NCBI GenBank assembly: GCA_965662565.1
Contig: CBFIHS010000026.1
Span: forward strand, 1 to 27,177
Source: UBA5109 sp965662565
GTDB taxonomy: Bacteria > Pseudomonadota > Gammaproteobacteria > Pseudomonadales > Pseudohongiellaceae
DNA length: 27,177 bases
Direction of reading: 5' to 3'
Below the pieces are notes generated by a model. It searched no databases. It was given only the letters and a program-made list of their open reading frames with translations, and was not told the DNA's origin. Shown in pieces: positions 7,053 through 15,534 of the stretch. The position numbers were made by a program, and so were the translations under genes. Position 1 is the stretch's first letter. Each line of letters opens with the position of its first letter.

Positions 7053-7559
7053 ATGTCAGATACTGTTCAAGACATCATAAAAAACCAATTTCAAAATTGG
7101 GATGAAAAACTGGCTGCAGAGGTATTAAGCAGCGTCGACCCTGAAGATGATAATCTTCTAGATGGTCTGCATTTGGTACAAAAAGAGTTTGGTTATGTTG
7201 ATAAAAAAGCTATCACTATGCTTGCCAAGCTTTTCAATTTGTCCCGCGCAGAAGTTCACGGCGTCGTAAGTTTTTATGAAGATTTTCGTGAAGAAAAACC
7301 TCCTGCTTATGTTTTAAAAATTTGCCAAGCAGAGTCCTGCCAAGCAATGGGTTCTAAAAAAATCACTACTGATATTAAAGAGTTTTTAGGTATTGATTTC
7401 CATGAAACTAATTCCGAATCTGATGTAAGCCTTGAACCGGTTTATTGTCTAGGAAATTGCTCTTGCTCTCCTAATACAATGATTAATTCTACGATTATCA
7501 GTCGAACCAGTACTTCTGAACTCACTGAAATTTTACAGAACTTAAAAAGTGATGGGTAA
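7053..7559 (+). CDS. fdsG: NAD-dependent formate dehydrogenase gamma subunit (NuoE-like)
   Basis: This 168-residue thioredoxin-fold subunit carries a [2Fe-2S] cluster and passes electrons between the other subunits and FMN/NAD. The cluster ligands are seen as CQAESC (C91 and C96) and CLGNC (C132 and C136), the C-x4-C and C-x3-C pattern of NuoE, HoxE and FdsG. It is the first gene of fdsG-fdsB-fdsA, with fdsB starting 2 bp after its stop. The ribosome-binding site is poor. Being next to an FdsA-type formate dehydrogenase rather than other complex I genes decides against NuoE. Confidence 0.93.
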   Translation: MSDTVQDIIKNQFQNWDEKLAAEVLSSVDPEDDNLLDGLHLVQKEFGYVDKKAITMLAKLFNLSRAEVHGVVSFYEDFREEKPPAYVLKICQAESCQAMGSKKITTDIKEFLGIDFHETNSESDVSLEPVYCLGNCSCSPNTMINSTIISRTSTSELTEILQNLKSDG

Positions 7560-7561
7560 AG

Positions 7562-9121
7562 ATGGTTAAAGCAGAAGACATGAAACATATCTACCTTCCA
7601 AGAGAAACCACCGCTATTTCTTTAGGCGCGAATAATCTTGAAATCGAATTAAATAGAGAAGCCAACTTACGAAATATCGATATAAAAATTGTGCGTACAG
7701 GTTCACGCGGCGCTGCGTGGTTAGAACCTTTAATAGAAGTAGAAAAAGGCAATACACGTATAGCATATGGCCCTATAACAACAAAAGATATTAGCAGTCT
7801 CTTCGACGCAGACTTCTTAAATGCTGGTGATCATAAATTAAAAATTGGGGACCCCATGAGTCTTCCCTGGTTTCAAAAACAACAAGCTTTGATTTTTTCA
7901 AGATGTGGCACCCAGGAGTCTCTTTCAATAAGTAGCTATGAACAAGCCAATGGGTTTCAAGGTCTTAAAAAGGCTCTTGCCTTAAGCAGCGAAGAGATCA
8001 TCGATACAGTAACTCAATCTGGTTTACGAGGTCGTGGCGGTGCTGCCTTTCCAACCGGCATTAAATGGAAAACCGTTTTTGAAGCCAAGTCAGATACAAA
8101 ATATATTGTTTGTAACGCTGATGAGGGTGATAGCGGAACTTTTTCTGATCGCTTATTAATGGAAGGAGACCCTTACTGTCTTATTGAAGGCATGATCATC
8201 GCTGGTCTTGCTGTTGGCGCTGAAAAAGGCTTTATCTATTTACGCTCTGAGTACCCACTTGCCAAAGATATTCTGCATGAGGCTTTAAAAAGGGCTAGAG
8301 AAGCCGGTTATCTCGGTACAAAAATTAAAGGTAGTAACAAGAATTTTGATATTCATTTACACATTGGTGCTGGAGCCTATATCTGTGGCGAAGAAACATC
8401 ACTGTTGGAAAGCTTAGAAGGTAAGCGTGGTCAAATACGCTACAAGCCACCTTTACCAGCAATTGAAGGCTTATATGGGGAACCGACCATAGTAAATAAT
8501 GTAATCACTCTCGCCTCTGTACCAGCAATATTGAGTGAGGGAGCTGATTACTATGCAAATTTCGGCCATGAGAAATCCCTTGGCACCATGCCTTTTCAAC
8601 TCAGCGGCAACATCAAACATGCTGGCTTAGTTGAATTAGCTTTCGGTTTAACTTTACGACAATTGATTGAAGAATTTGGTGGCGGAACTTATACCGGCCG
8701 ACCAATAGGTGCTGTCCAAGTGGGTGGACCTTTAGGCGCTTATTTTTCGCCGCAACAACTAGACACCCCCCTTGAATACGAAGCCTTTGCAAGTGCTGGC
8801 GGCATGCTAGGGCATGGCGGAGTGGTTGTTTTTGATGACAGTATCGACTTCTTAGAACAAGCTCGATTCGCTATGGAGTTCTGCTCAGTAGAATCTTGTG
8901 GTAAATGTACTCCTTGCAGGATTGGATCTGTCCGCGGGCTCGAAATAATAGATAAAATTAGAATCATTGAAGAAGACCTAGAACAAGAAGCTCAATTGGA
9001 ATTGCTTGAAGATCTTTGCGAAACTATGGAAGCAGCCTCTTTATGTGCTATGGGAGGCTTAACCCCTATGCCGGTTCGCAGTGCAATAAAGCTTCATAAA
9101 AATAATAATTTAACTGGTTAA
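7562..9121 (+). CDS. fdsB: NAD-dependent formate dehydrogenase beta subunit (NuoF-like diaphorase)
   Basis: This 519-residue flavoprotein holds FMN and a [4Fe-4S] cluster and reduces NAD+. An N-terminal thioredoxin-like domain (about 1-115) precedes the NuoF core. The core has SGLRGRGGAAFPTGIKW (153-169), CNADEGDSGTFSDR (184-197) and GAGAYICGEETSLL (269-282) for FMN and NAD binding. The cluster ligands are CGKCTPC (C446, C449, C452) and C495 in SLCAMGG. The N-terminal fusion is typical of FdsB and HoxF rather than NuoF. The start at 7562 follows fdsG by 2 bp; a second Met six codons later is an alternative. Confidence 0.95.
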   Translation: MVKAEDMKHIYLPRETTAISLGANNLEIELNREANLRNIDIKIVRTGSRGAAWLEPLIEVEKGNTRIAYGPITTKDISSLFDADFLNAGDHKLKIGDPMSLPWFQKQQALIFSRCGTQESLSISSYEQANGFQGLKKALALSSEEIIDTVTQSGLRGRGGAAFPTGIKWKTVFEAKSDTKYIVCNADEGDSGTFSDRLLMEGDPYCLIEGMIIAGLAVGAEKGFIYLRSEYPLAKDILHEALKRAREAGYLGTKIKGSNKNFDIHLHIGAGAYICGEETSLLESLEGKRGQIRYKPPLPAIEGLYGEPTIVNNVITLASVPAILSEGADYYANFGHEKSLGTMPFQLSGNIKHAGLVELAFGLTLRQLIEEFGGGTYTGRPIGAVQVGGPLGAYFSPQQLDTPLEYEAFASAGGMLGHGGVVVFDDSIDFLEQARFAMEFCSVESCGKCTPCRIGSVRGLEIIDKIRIIEEDLEQEAQLELLEDLCETMEAASLCAMGGLTPMPVRSAIKLHKNNNLTG

Positions 9122-9130
9122 AACAGTCTC

Positions 9131-11971
9131 ATGAGTTTAAATAAAGAAGTCGATTTCGGCACTCCTATTTCAAAACAAGAGGAATTTGTAGCTCTTGAGA
9201 TAGATGGCCATGAAGTTAAGGTTCCTAAAGGAACTAGCATCATGCGTGCCGCTAAAGAGTTAGGCAACAGTATTCCAAAGCTCTGTGCGACCGATAGTCT
9301 CGAGGCTTTTGGTTCGTGTCGTCTTTGTTTAGTTGAAATCGAGGGCAGACGAGGGACTCCGGCCTCTTGTACAACCCCGGTTGAGGACGGAATGGTTGTT
9401 AGAACTCAGACAGATAAACTGGCCAAATTACGTAAAGGAGTCATGGAGCTCTATATCTCGGACCATCCACTAGACTGTCTAACTTGCAGTGCTAACGGTG
9501 ATTGTGAGCTACAAGATAGAGCAGGTGAAGTTGGACTAAGAGAAGTTCGTTATGGCTATGAGGGACAGAACCACCTCAATGCAGAAACAGACCAAACAAA
9601 CCCTTATTTTTCATTTGACTCCAGCAAATGCATCGTTTGTTCTCGATGTGTTAGAGCCTGTGAAGAAATCCAAGGAACTTTTGCCCTCACAATTGGTGAG
9701 CGAGGTTTCAATTCTCATGTTAGCGCAGGTATTGAAGAAAACTTTCTAAATTCAGAATGTGTTTCCTGTGGCGCCTGTGTTCAAGCCTGTCCTACTGCTA
9801 CTTTAATGGAGAAAACTGTTATTAATCATGGCGTGCCCGAACACAGTATAGAGACTACCTGCGCCTATTGCGGTGTAGGTTGTACTTTTCGAGCTGAAAT
9901 GAAAGGCGATCAAGTAATCAGAATGATCCCTTCCAAAAGCGGTAAAGCAAATGAAGGGCACTCTTGTGTTAAAGGTCGTTTTGCTTGGGGCTACACAAAT
10001 CACAAAGAACGAATAATGAAACCAATGATACGTGAATCAATAGATATGCCTTGGCAAGAAGTCAGCTGGAACGAGGCTATCACCTACTCCGCTAAACGGT
10101 TTAAAAAAATACAAGAAAAGCACGGCCGTAAATCCATTGGTGGTATCACTTCATCACGTACAACCAATGAAGAAGTGTATGTTGTGCAGAAATTCATTCG
10201 TACTACTTTTGAAAACAATAATGTTGATACTTGCGCTCGAGTTTGTCATTCACCAACAGGTTATGGACTGAAAAAGACACTTGGTACCTCAGCAGGCACG
10301 CAAGATTTCCTAAGCGTTGAAAGCGCAGATTTAATTTTACTGATTGGAGCTAATCCAACTGATGCCCACCCCGTTTTTGCATCGCGAATGAAGAAACGCT
10401 TACGTGAAGGTGCGCAAATTATTGTTGCCGATCCGCGTCAAATTGATCTTGTAGAAAGCCCACATGTAAAAGCATCAATTCATTTACCTTTGCTTCCCGG
10501 TACTAATGTCGCCTTAATCAATGCCCTAGCCTACACAATAGTTGAAGAAGAACTTGCCGACTGGAACTACGTCAATGAGCGCTGCGATCAAGAGCTATTC
10601 AAGCAATGGTTAGAATTCATACAACAACAGAAAAACTCACCAGAGTCTGTCGCCCATCTACTAGGAGCACCGGCCGAGACTGTGCGTGAAGCTGCCCGTC
10701 AATACGCTAGTGCACAGCATGCCGCAATTTATTATGGCTTAGGTGTAACGGAACATTCACAAGGTTCAACAATGGTCATGGGGATGGCTAATTTAGCAAT
10801 GCTGACTGGCAATATTGGCTTTAATGGTTGCGGTGTGAACCCTTTACGCGGGCAAAACAATGTTCAAGGATCATGCGATATGGGGTCTTTCCCTCATGAA
10901 CTTCCAGGCTATCGTTCTGTCGGAGATAAGCTCGTGCGAGAAAGCTTCGAAAAAGACTGGGGCACTAATTTAGATAGTGAACCTGGTTACCGTATTCCGA
11001 ATATGTTCAATGAGGCTATCAATGGGAGCTTCAGGGGAATGTATGTACAAGGCGAGGACATTGCGCAATCTGACCCAGATACTCACCATGTTGAAGCTGC
11101 ACTAAGAAACCTAGAATGCCTAGTTGTCCAGGACCTCTTCCTAAATGAAACCGCTAAATACGCTCATGTTTTCCTTCCAGGAACTTCCTTTCTTGAAAAA
11201 GACGGAACTTTCACCAATGCAGAGCGCCGAATTGGCCGAGTCAGACCGGCATTAAAACCTTTAACGGGCAAACACGAATGGCAAATCACTATGGAACTTG
11301 CCCAAGCAATGGGGTATCCGATGACTTACCAGAACTCCTCAGAAATCATGGATGAAATTGCTCGACTCACCCCAAGCTTTAGTGGTGTCAGTTTCTCGAA
11401 ACTTGATACGGAAGGCAGCGTACAATGGCCTTGCAATGCTGATCACCCAAATGGAACGCCGATCATGCATATCGATACTTTTGTCCGAGGTAAAGGTGCA
11501 TTTGAAATCACTGAGTTTGTTCCTACTGAAGAAAAAGTCAGTAAGAAATTTCCACTGCTTCTTACTACAGGTCGAATTTTGAGCCAATATAACGTGGGAG
11601 CTCAAACTCGTCGCACCGACAACAATATTTGGCACCCAGAGGACATACTTGAAATACATCCTTACGATGCCGAGGAACGGGGCATAAAAGATGGTGATTT
11701 AGTTATGCTGAAAAGCCGTAAGGGAGAAACTTCATTACACGCAAAAGTTTCAGAGCGTATGCAGCCAGGTGTTGTTTACACCACTTTTCACATGCCCTTC
11801 TCGGGCGCGAATATTGTGACAACAGAATTCAGCGATTGGGCGACTAATTGCCCAGAATACAAAGTAACCGCTGTTCAATGTCAGCCAACGGATACAATTT
11901 CACAATGGCAGCAACAATTTCTAGAGTACCAAAACAAACATTCTCGACGTGAAGACCTAGTTAAATCGTAA
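9131..11971 (+). CDS. fdsA: NAD-dependent formate dehydrogenase alpha (molybdenum catalytic) subunit
   Basis: This is the catalytic subunit, which oxidises formate to CO2 at bis-MGD molybdenum in the cytoplasm. Its 946 residues carry a NuoG-like [2Fe-2S] site (C52, C63, C66, C80) and a His-ligated [4Fe-4S] site (H112, C116, C119, C125). A two-cluster ferredoxin domain follows (C167, C170, C173, C177; C210, C213, C216, C220), then a [4Fe-4S] site near the cofactor (C244, C247, C251, C279). The Mo ligand is Cys372 with His373 (ARVCHSPTGYGL), so this is a cysteine enzyme, not a selenoprotein. The C-terminal molybdopterin-binding domain includes SQYNVGAQTRRTDN. I see no fdsD after it. Its stop lies 1 bp from the convergent mobA end. 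Confidence 0.96.
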   Translation: MSLNKEVDFGTPISKQEEFVALEIDGHEVKVPKGTSIMRAAKELGNSIPKLCATDSLEAFGSCRLCLVEIEGRRGTPASCTTPVEDGMVVRTQTDKLAKLRKGVMELYISDHPLDCLTCSANGDCELQDRAGEVGLREVRYGYEGQNHLNAETDQTNPYFSFDSSKCIVCSRCVRACEEIQGTFALTIGERGFNSHVSAGIEENFLNSECVSCGACVQACPTATLMEKTVINHGVPEHSIETTCAYCGVGCTFRAEMKGDQVIRMIPSKSGKANEGHSCVKGRFAWGYTNHKERIMKPMIRESIDMPWQEVSWNEAITYSAKRFKKIQEKHGRKSIGGITSSRTTNEEVYVVQKFIRTTFENNNVDTCARVCHSPTGYGLKKTLGTSAGTQDFLSVESADLILLIGANPTDAHPVFASRMKKRLREGAQIIVADPRQIDLVESPHVKASIHLPLLPGTNVALINALAYTIVEEELADWNYVNERCDQELFKQWLEFIQQQKNSPESVAHLLGAPAETVREAARQYASAQHAAIYYGLGVTEHSQGSTMVMGMANLAMLTGNIGFNGCGVNPLRGQNNVQGSCDMGSFPHELPGYRSVGDKLVRESFEKDWGTNLDSEPGYRIPNMFNEAINGSFRGMYVQGEDIAQSDPDTHHVEAALRNLECLVVQDLFLNETAKYAHVFLPGTSFLEKDGTFTNAERRIGRVRPALKPLTGKHEWQITMELAQAMGYPMTYQNSSEIMDEIARLTPSFSGVSFSKLDTEGSVQWPCNADHPNGTPIMHIDTFVRGKGAFEITEFVPTEEKVSKKFPLLLTTGRILSQYNVGAQTRRTDNNIWHPEDILEIHPYDAEERGIKDGDLVMLKSRKGETSLHAKVSERMQPGVVYTTFHMPFSGANIVTTEFSDWATNCPEYKVTAVQCQPTDTISQWQQQFLEYQNKHSRREDLVKS

Positions 11972-11972
11972 A

Positions 11973-12581
11973 CTAATCAGATGCCGTTTTTAAAAGCATC
12001 TCATAATCTTCAGGGGAATTTAAGTTCTGGAACAAGTCTTTCCAATCAGCTTTTTTTGCAAGCTGAAAACTATTACAAAATTTTAAAATATTTCGCATTG
12101 ATCGTTTGCCACCTAAAGCAAGACTTTCATTAAATATTTCATGCAGATGATTCCTTAGCGAAAGCTCTGCCCTCAAAACACAAGGCATTACCTCGTCTTC
12201 AATATGACAGGCTTTCTTGCCTTCCACAGCATCAAGTAAAGTGTGGAGCACTTCTTCATTAAGCAGAGGCATATCAATAGGAAGAACCAATAATGGCATC
12301 CCAGTCAAGCTTCCTTCCTTATAAAGAAACTCTAAGCAAGCAAATAAACCACCTGGAGGCCCACAAGAGGGTAAGATATCTGGTACTGCTTCAGAAACCG
12401 TATTACGTTTTGTTGATGTAAGGCCACTCAATAAAATTCTTGAGCTACCACTTGATCGCAATAAATTCAGGCTTCTATCTAAGAGAGTCTGGTTTTGGAA
12501 AACCAACTGCGCTTTATCTTGCCCCATTCGAGACGATCGTCCACCGGCAAGAAGTATGGAATAAAAATCACGTGTGCTCAG
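11973..12581 (-). CDS. mobA: Molybdenum cofactor guanylyltransferase MobA, probable CTG start
   Basis: MobA joins GMP from GTP to molybdopterin to make MGD. The first in-frame ATG (12527) would begin at MGQDK and lose the essential nucleotide-binding loop. Reading the same frame upstream gives ILLAGGRSSRMGQDK (residues 9-23), the complete LAGGxSxRMGxDK signature, with no ATG, GTG or TTG available. A CTG at 12579-12581 has AGGAAAG 6 nt upstream and overlaps the mscS stop as CTGA, so it is the best start, giving 202 residues. Position next to the formate dehydrogenase genes fits the role. Other visible segments include LPIDMPLLNEE and the C-terminal LNSPEDYE. The CTG start is inferred. Confidence 0.88.
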   Translation of the reverse strand: MSTRDFYSILLAGGRSSRMGQDKAQLVFQNQTLLDRSLNLLRSSGSSRILLSGLTSTKRNTVSEAVPDILPSCGPPGGLFACLEFLYKEGSLTGMPLLVLPIDMPLLNEEVLHTLLDAVEGKKACHIEDEVMPCVLRAELSLRNHLHEIFNESLALGGKRSMRNILKFCNSFQLAKKADWKDLFQNLNSPEDYEMLLKTASD

Positions 12582-13408
12582 CTTTGACTTTCCTGAATTA
12601 GATGAACATCTTGTTGTGGGAAAGGTATCTCAATATTATGCTCAGCAAGTGCCTTATAAATAGCCATATTGATCTGGTACTTAGTTGAGAACAGAGCTTT
12701 TGTTTGAACCCAACAGCGCACGCCTATATCAATACTGCTATCACCAAAGTTATCGATACCAATTTGTGGAATTTTATCTTTTTCTACACCTTCTAAATTA
12801 GTTAAGGCTTTTTCAATAACCGAAATAGCCAACTCAGGATCACAGTGATACGCAATCCCAATCACCAATTCAACGATACTTTTTTCATTGGAGTTTGCAA
12901 TAATCTCTCCGACTATATGACGATTTGGTATTGTAATCGTCACTTCATCTTCATTCGCCAAAATCGTATAGCCGAGTTTTATGTCTTCGACTACGCCGCT
13001 AACCCCTTTTATTGAAATGGTATCTCCAACAATAAAGGGACGAGTGACAATGATACTTATCCCGGCGCCGTAGTTAGAAAGCAATCCTTGCAAGGCTAAG
13101 CCAGCACCCAAAGATAAAGCACCAATCGCGGCTACAAAGGGCGTTATACTTATTCCGATTTGCCCTAAAGCCATTATTCCCACCATAATAATTATGATGG
13201 CTTTCAATGTGCTCGCGGTAAATTTACTGAGTGTGATGTCCATATTTTTGCTGACCATAAAGTTGTTCAACATGGCAGCAACCTTGCCAGCAATAAAAAT
13301 ACCTATCAGCAAAATAACAATGGCGCCAAGGAGCTGAAAACCATAAGTTACTAAGTAACCCACGATTAGGTCATAGATCTCTTGCGCTTGCTCTAACTCA
13401 TCAGCCAT
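12578..13408 (-). CDS. mscS: Small-conductance mechanosensitive channel, MscS family
   Basis: This 276-residue channel would release solutes on osmotic downshock at the inner membrane. It has three N-terminal membrane segments. The third is the pore helix, glycine/alanine-rich (GALSLGAGLALQGLLSNYGAG, roughly residues 96-116). A cytoplasmic beta domain follows, with RPFIVGDTISI and VTITIPNRHIVGEIIANSN. Length and layout match classical E. coli-type MscS. Its stop overlaps the proposed CTG start of mobA. It follows the pirin gene by 46 bp on the same strand. Confidence 0.93.
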   Translation of the reverse strand: MADELEQAQEIYDLIVGYLVTYGFQLLGAIVILLIGIFIAGKVAAMLNNFMVSKNMDITLSKFTASTLKAIIIIMVGIMALGQIGISITPFVAAIGALSLGAGLALQGLLSNYGAGISIIVTRPFIVGDTISIKGVSGVVEDIKLGYTILANEDEVTITIPNRHIVGEIIANSNEKSIVELVIGIAYHCDPELAISVIEKALTNLEGVEKDKIPQIGIDNFGDSSIDIGVRCWVQTKALFSTKYQINMAIYKALAEHNIEIPFPQQDVHLIQESQS

Positions 13409-13454
13409 AACTTTTCATACAAGTAATTGTTATAAATCTATTTAAAAAGCAGAC

Positions 13455-14471
13455 TTACGCCGGCTCTTCTTCTTTACCATTTTCGTGAATGGCGAAACGC
13501 CCCTTCCCACTGTGAACTTGGTCATGACGCTCCCAAGGCCAACCGCCAAATTGGTCGCGTTGATAATCAGCAAAGGTTTGTTCTAATTCTTCCCGTGTGT
13601 TCATTACAAAAGGGCCATAATGAGCTACGGGTTCGCCAATAGGCTTACCCTGCAGAAACAAAAACCTAGCAGCAGAAGCCCCTATGTTTCTTATCTTAAA
13701 ATCAGCATCCGAAACCAAATGTAAGCCAGTACCAGCAGCAATAGTTTGTCCTTCAGCTTCAATGCTGTGGCCTTCATAAAAGTATAGACGCCGATTTAAA
13801 CCAGACTCATCAGCGGCTAAAGTCCAATCTGCTCCTGGCTCCATGTCTATTAGCCACATAGCAACCTTACTTTGTGGTTTAGAAGCCCAGGAATCTGGTG
13901 GAGGAGCTGGTGCTTTAAGCCCATCAACCTCACCTGCGATCACTTTTATGCGCACCCCATGACCTTCTTCATTTTGAGTTTTATAAATTGGAATATCATT
14001 ATCCCAGAACATAGAGAAATGCGGAGCTGCCATTTTGCTTGCAGCAGGGAGGTTCAGCCAGATTTGAAAAAATAATAATGGATTGGGTTCATCACGATTG
14101 ACTAATGGGAACATCTCGCTGTGTTGGATTCCACGCCCAGAGGTAAGCCATTGCACATCACCATTACCATAACGTCCTGCCGCACCCAATGAGTCGGCAT
14201 GGTCGACTAAACCAACTGGAACTATGCTAACTGTTTCAAAGCCTCTATGGGGGTGAGCCGGAAAGCCTGGGACTTTATCCCCATGATACATACGCCAACC
14301 ATCTTTTATTTCAAAATCTTGTCCAATTGATCGCCCTTCAAGTGATGCATCTGGCCCTAAATTTTCATTCCCTTTTGGGAACTGATCGTTATGAAACGCA
14401 CAAAAAAGAAAAGGATCTGAAGTCTCCCAATGGAGACCTAATAACTGTGTGCTGATAATCTTATCTGACAT
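13455..14471 (-). CDS. Pirin family protein
   Basis: Pirins are bicupin iron proteins of varied or unknown role; some act as quercetinases or redox-sensing regulators. The 338-residue protein keeps the metal ligands H73 and H75 (in AHPHRGFETV) and H117 and E119 (in GIQHSEMF) in the N-terminal cupin. A C-terminal pirin domain includes YGPFVMNTREELEQ and GGWPWERH. I place the start at 14471 because GAGGAG lies just upstream of this ATG. A longer in-frame version reaching 14546 would overlap the preceding gene and adds non-conserved residues. It probably forms an operon with the upstream DUF6164-like gene. Confidence 0.92.
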   Translation of the reverse strand: MSDKIISTQLLGLHWETSDPFLFCAFHNDQFPKGNENLGPDASLEGRSIGQDFEIKDGWRMYHGDKVPGFPAHPHRGFETVSIVPVGLVDHADSLGAAGRYGNGDVQWLTSGRGIQHSEMFPLVNRDEPNPLLFFQIWLNLPAASKMAAPHFSMFWDNDIPIYKTQNEEGHGVRIKVIAGEVDGLKAPAPPPDSWASKPQSKVAMWLIDMEPGADWTLAADESGLNRRLYFYEGHSIEAEGQTIAAGTGLHLVSDADFKIRNIGASAARFLFLQGKPIGEPVAHYGPFVMNTREELEQTFADYQRDQFGGWPWERHDQVHSGKGRFAIHENGKEEEPA

Positions 14472-14493
14472 TAAAGACTTATCTCCTCTTAAA

Positions 14494-14856
14494 TCAAAGC
14501 ATATAAATAAATGGGGCGATTGAAAAATACGCCAAAACACCAACAATTGCCAGATAGAGGACTATCTTAATTGGATTTTCCTTCAGCATATCCAAAAAGT
14601 TTCTAGCCTTCCCTTCACTTTTAAGCAATTCGTATTCAGACCTCATTCTCTGATAACGTTGCTCACTGTATTCATCGAGCAAGGCTCTAACTTTAGAATA
14701 TTCATCGTCCTCAACAAGCCATAAAGCTGGCATGGAAATGCCCCAACTCCCGGCTGAAGTTTCATAAAAATTTACATCATGAAGTTCTAGAAGCTCATAA
14801 ATCTCAGCCAGCTCATCTTCAGGGACATTTCGCAGTTTAAGTAATTGTTTAGCCAT
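14494..14856 (-). CDS. DUF6164-like small protein with one C-terminal membrane helix
   Basis: This 120-residue protein opens MAKQLLKLRNVPEDELAEI, followed by a FYETSAGSWGISMPALWL segment and a helical DEYSEQRYQRMRSEYELLK stretch. It ends in one membrane anchor (about 96-118). The pattern fits the uncharacterised DUF6164 family, from memory of family sequences, and no function is known. I choose the ATG at 14856 over a TTG at 14874 because conserved members begin at MAK. It ends 22 bp before the pirin start. Confidence 0.75.
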   Translation of the reverse strand: MAKQLLKLRNVPEDELAEIYELLELHDVNFYETSAGSWGISMPALWLVEDDEYSKVRALLDEYSEQRYQRMRSEYELLKSEGKARNFLDMLKENPIKIVLYLAIVGVLAYFSIAPFIYML

Positions 14857-15098
14857 AGAAGAAAAGTACAGCAAGAGAATTAAACTATAAAGGACTACAA
14901 ATATTTTTTTCTATTCGACTAGGTGTAAACAGCTGTAATAAGCTTTATAGCCCCATACCCAAGCTGAGAAAAACTTAAGCAACATTCTTTATTTATGGAA
15001 GAAAAGCTACAGTCAGCTCCTTATTTGAACTTGGCTAAAAAAACCAAACTTTGGTCAATACTCTTAAACAGCCTTAGAATTTAATACCGGATAAGCTA

Positions 15099-15111
15099 TA
15101 AATTATTGATT
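15099..15111 (-). promoter_or_regulatory. IHF-binding consensus site
   Basis: On the minus strand the 13 bases AATCAATAATTTA match the IHF consensus WATCAANNNNTTR at every specified position. The centre lies about 50 bp upstream of the start site predicted from the sigma-54-type promoter, the usual place for IHF to bend DNA for an enhancer-bound activator. The match is seen; binding is inferred. Confidence 0.55.
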
Positions 15112-15129
15112 ATATTGGATATTTAAAGT

Positions 15130-15145
15130 TGGCACAGTCTTAGCT
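15130..15145 (+). promoter_or_regulatory. Sigma-54 (-24/-12) promoter
   Basis: TGGCACAGTCTTAGCT matches TGGCACG-N4-TTGCW at 10 of 12 informative positions and keeps the GG and GC pairs at correct spacing. Transcription would start near 15156, 33 bp before the first gene. An exact-consensus IHF site upstream strengthens the call. The activator is unknown. Confidence 0.6.
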
Positions 15146-15188
15146 TACTAATCTATAGAATTTGGTTTTTTTACTAGGAGACAAGACT

Positions 15189-15479
15189 TTGAAAACTTTT
15201 ACCAGCATCTTACTTATCGGCGCTTTAAGCTTTGCTTTAATCGCTTTGGTCCCTGTTTTTACTTTAGGCATTGCCTTGTTAATTATCTTTGGATCATTTT
15301 TTATTTGGGCCCTGCCAATATTGATTATCGCCAGCTCAGATGAAACATCTGGAGGTGAGAAATTATGCTGGATATTGGCAATCATTTTTCTTTCTTGGTT
15401 TGCCTGGATTTTGTATTTCTTTGTAGCCCCTATAAAAACCAAACCAGCTTTGCCTAGATATCGTCACTATCAATACTAA
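15189..15479 (+). CDS. Small three-helix membrane protein with PspG-like C-terminal tail
   Basis: This 96-residue protein has hydrophobic segments at about 3-22, 24-45 and 60-82 and a short basic, tyrosine-rich tail ending LPRYRHYQY. The start is a TTG at 15189 because AGGAG lies at 15176-15180, 8 nt upstream; reading from farther upstream adds unlikely residues. The last segment (WILAIIFLSWFAWILYFF) resembles the PLD N-terminal helix pair. The tail resembles the P-x-Y-x-x-Y ending of phage-shock protein PspG. With the sigma-54 promoter and IHF site in front, a membrane-stress role is plausible but unproven. It is the first gene of a probable three-gene unit. Confidence 0.65.
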   Translation: MKTFTSILLIGALSFALIALVPVFTLGIALLIIFGSFFIWALPILIIASSDETSGGEKLCWILAIIFLSWFAWILYFFVAPIKTKPALPRYRHYQY

Positions 15480-15534
15480 TAAACTAACAATACCAAAAAA
15501 CTAACAATACTAATCCACCAAGAATACTAAGCAG

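Larger units (their letters stand above)
14857..15188. other. Intergenic region between divergent genes, with promoter elements
   Basis: No gene is visible. The left two thirds is AT-rich with one loose sigma-70-type pair (TTGGTC at 15051, TAGAAT at 15075, spacing 18). The right third holds an IHF site and a sigma-54-type promoter, annotated separately. Confidence 0.7.

Noticed and set aside
11339..11659. A 106-residue minus-strand open frame inside fdsA
   Set aside because: It lies entirely within conserved fdsA coding sequence and shows no motif or ribosome-binding site.
9131..11971. Possible selenocysteine at the formate dehydrogenase active site
   Set aside because: The Mo-ligand position in ARVCHSP is an ordinary Cys codon, with no in-frame TGA.
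7053..11971. Reading the three genes as respiratory complex I or bidirectional hydrogenase modules
   Set aside because: The large subunit has a bis-MGD formate dehydrogenase domain, fdhD and mobA lie nearby, and no hydrogenase or membrane-arm genes are present.
14472..14546. N-terminal extension of the pirin gene to 14546
   Set aside because: It overlaps the previous gene, adds non-conserved residues, and the ATG at 14471 has a good ribosome-binding site.
15483..15515. Short direct repeat ACTAACAATAC between the first two small genes of the sigma-54 cluster
   Set aside because: It is a short AT-rich repeat with no further copies or symmetry.
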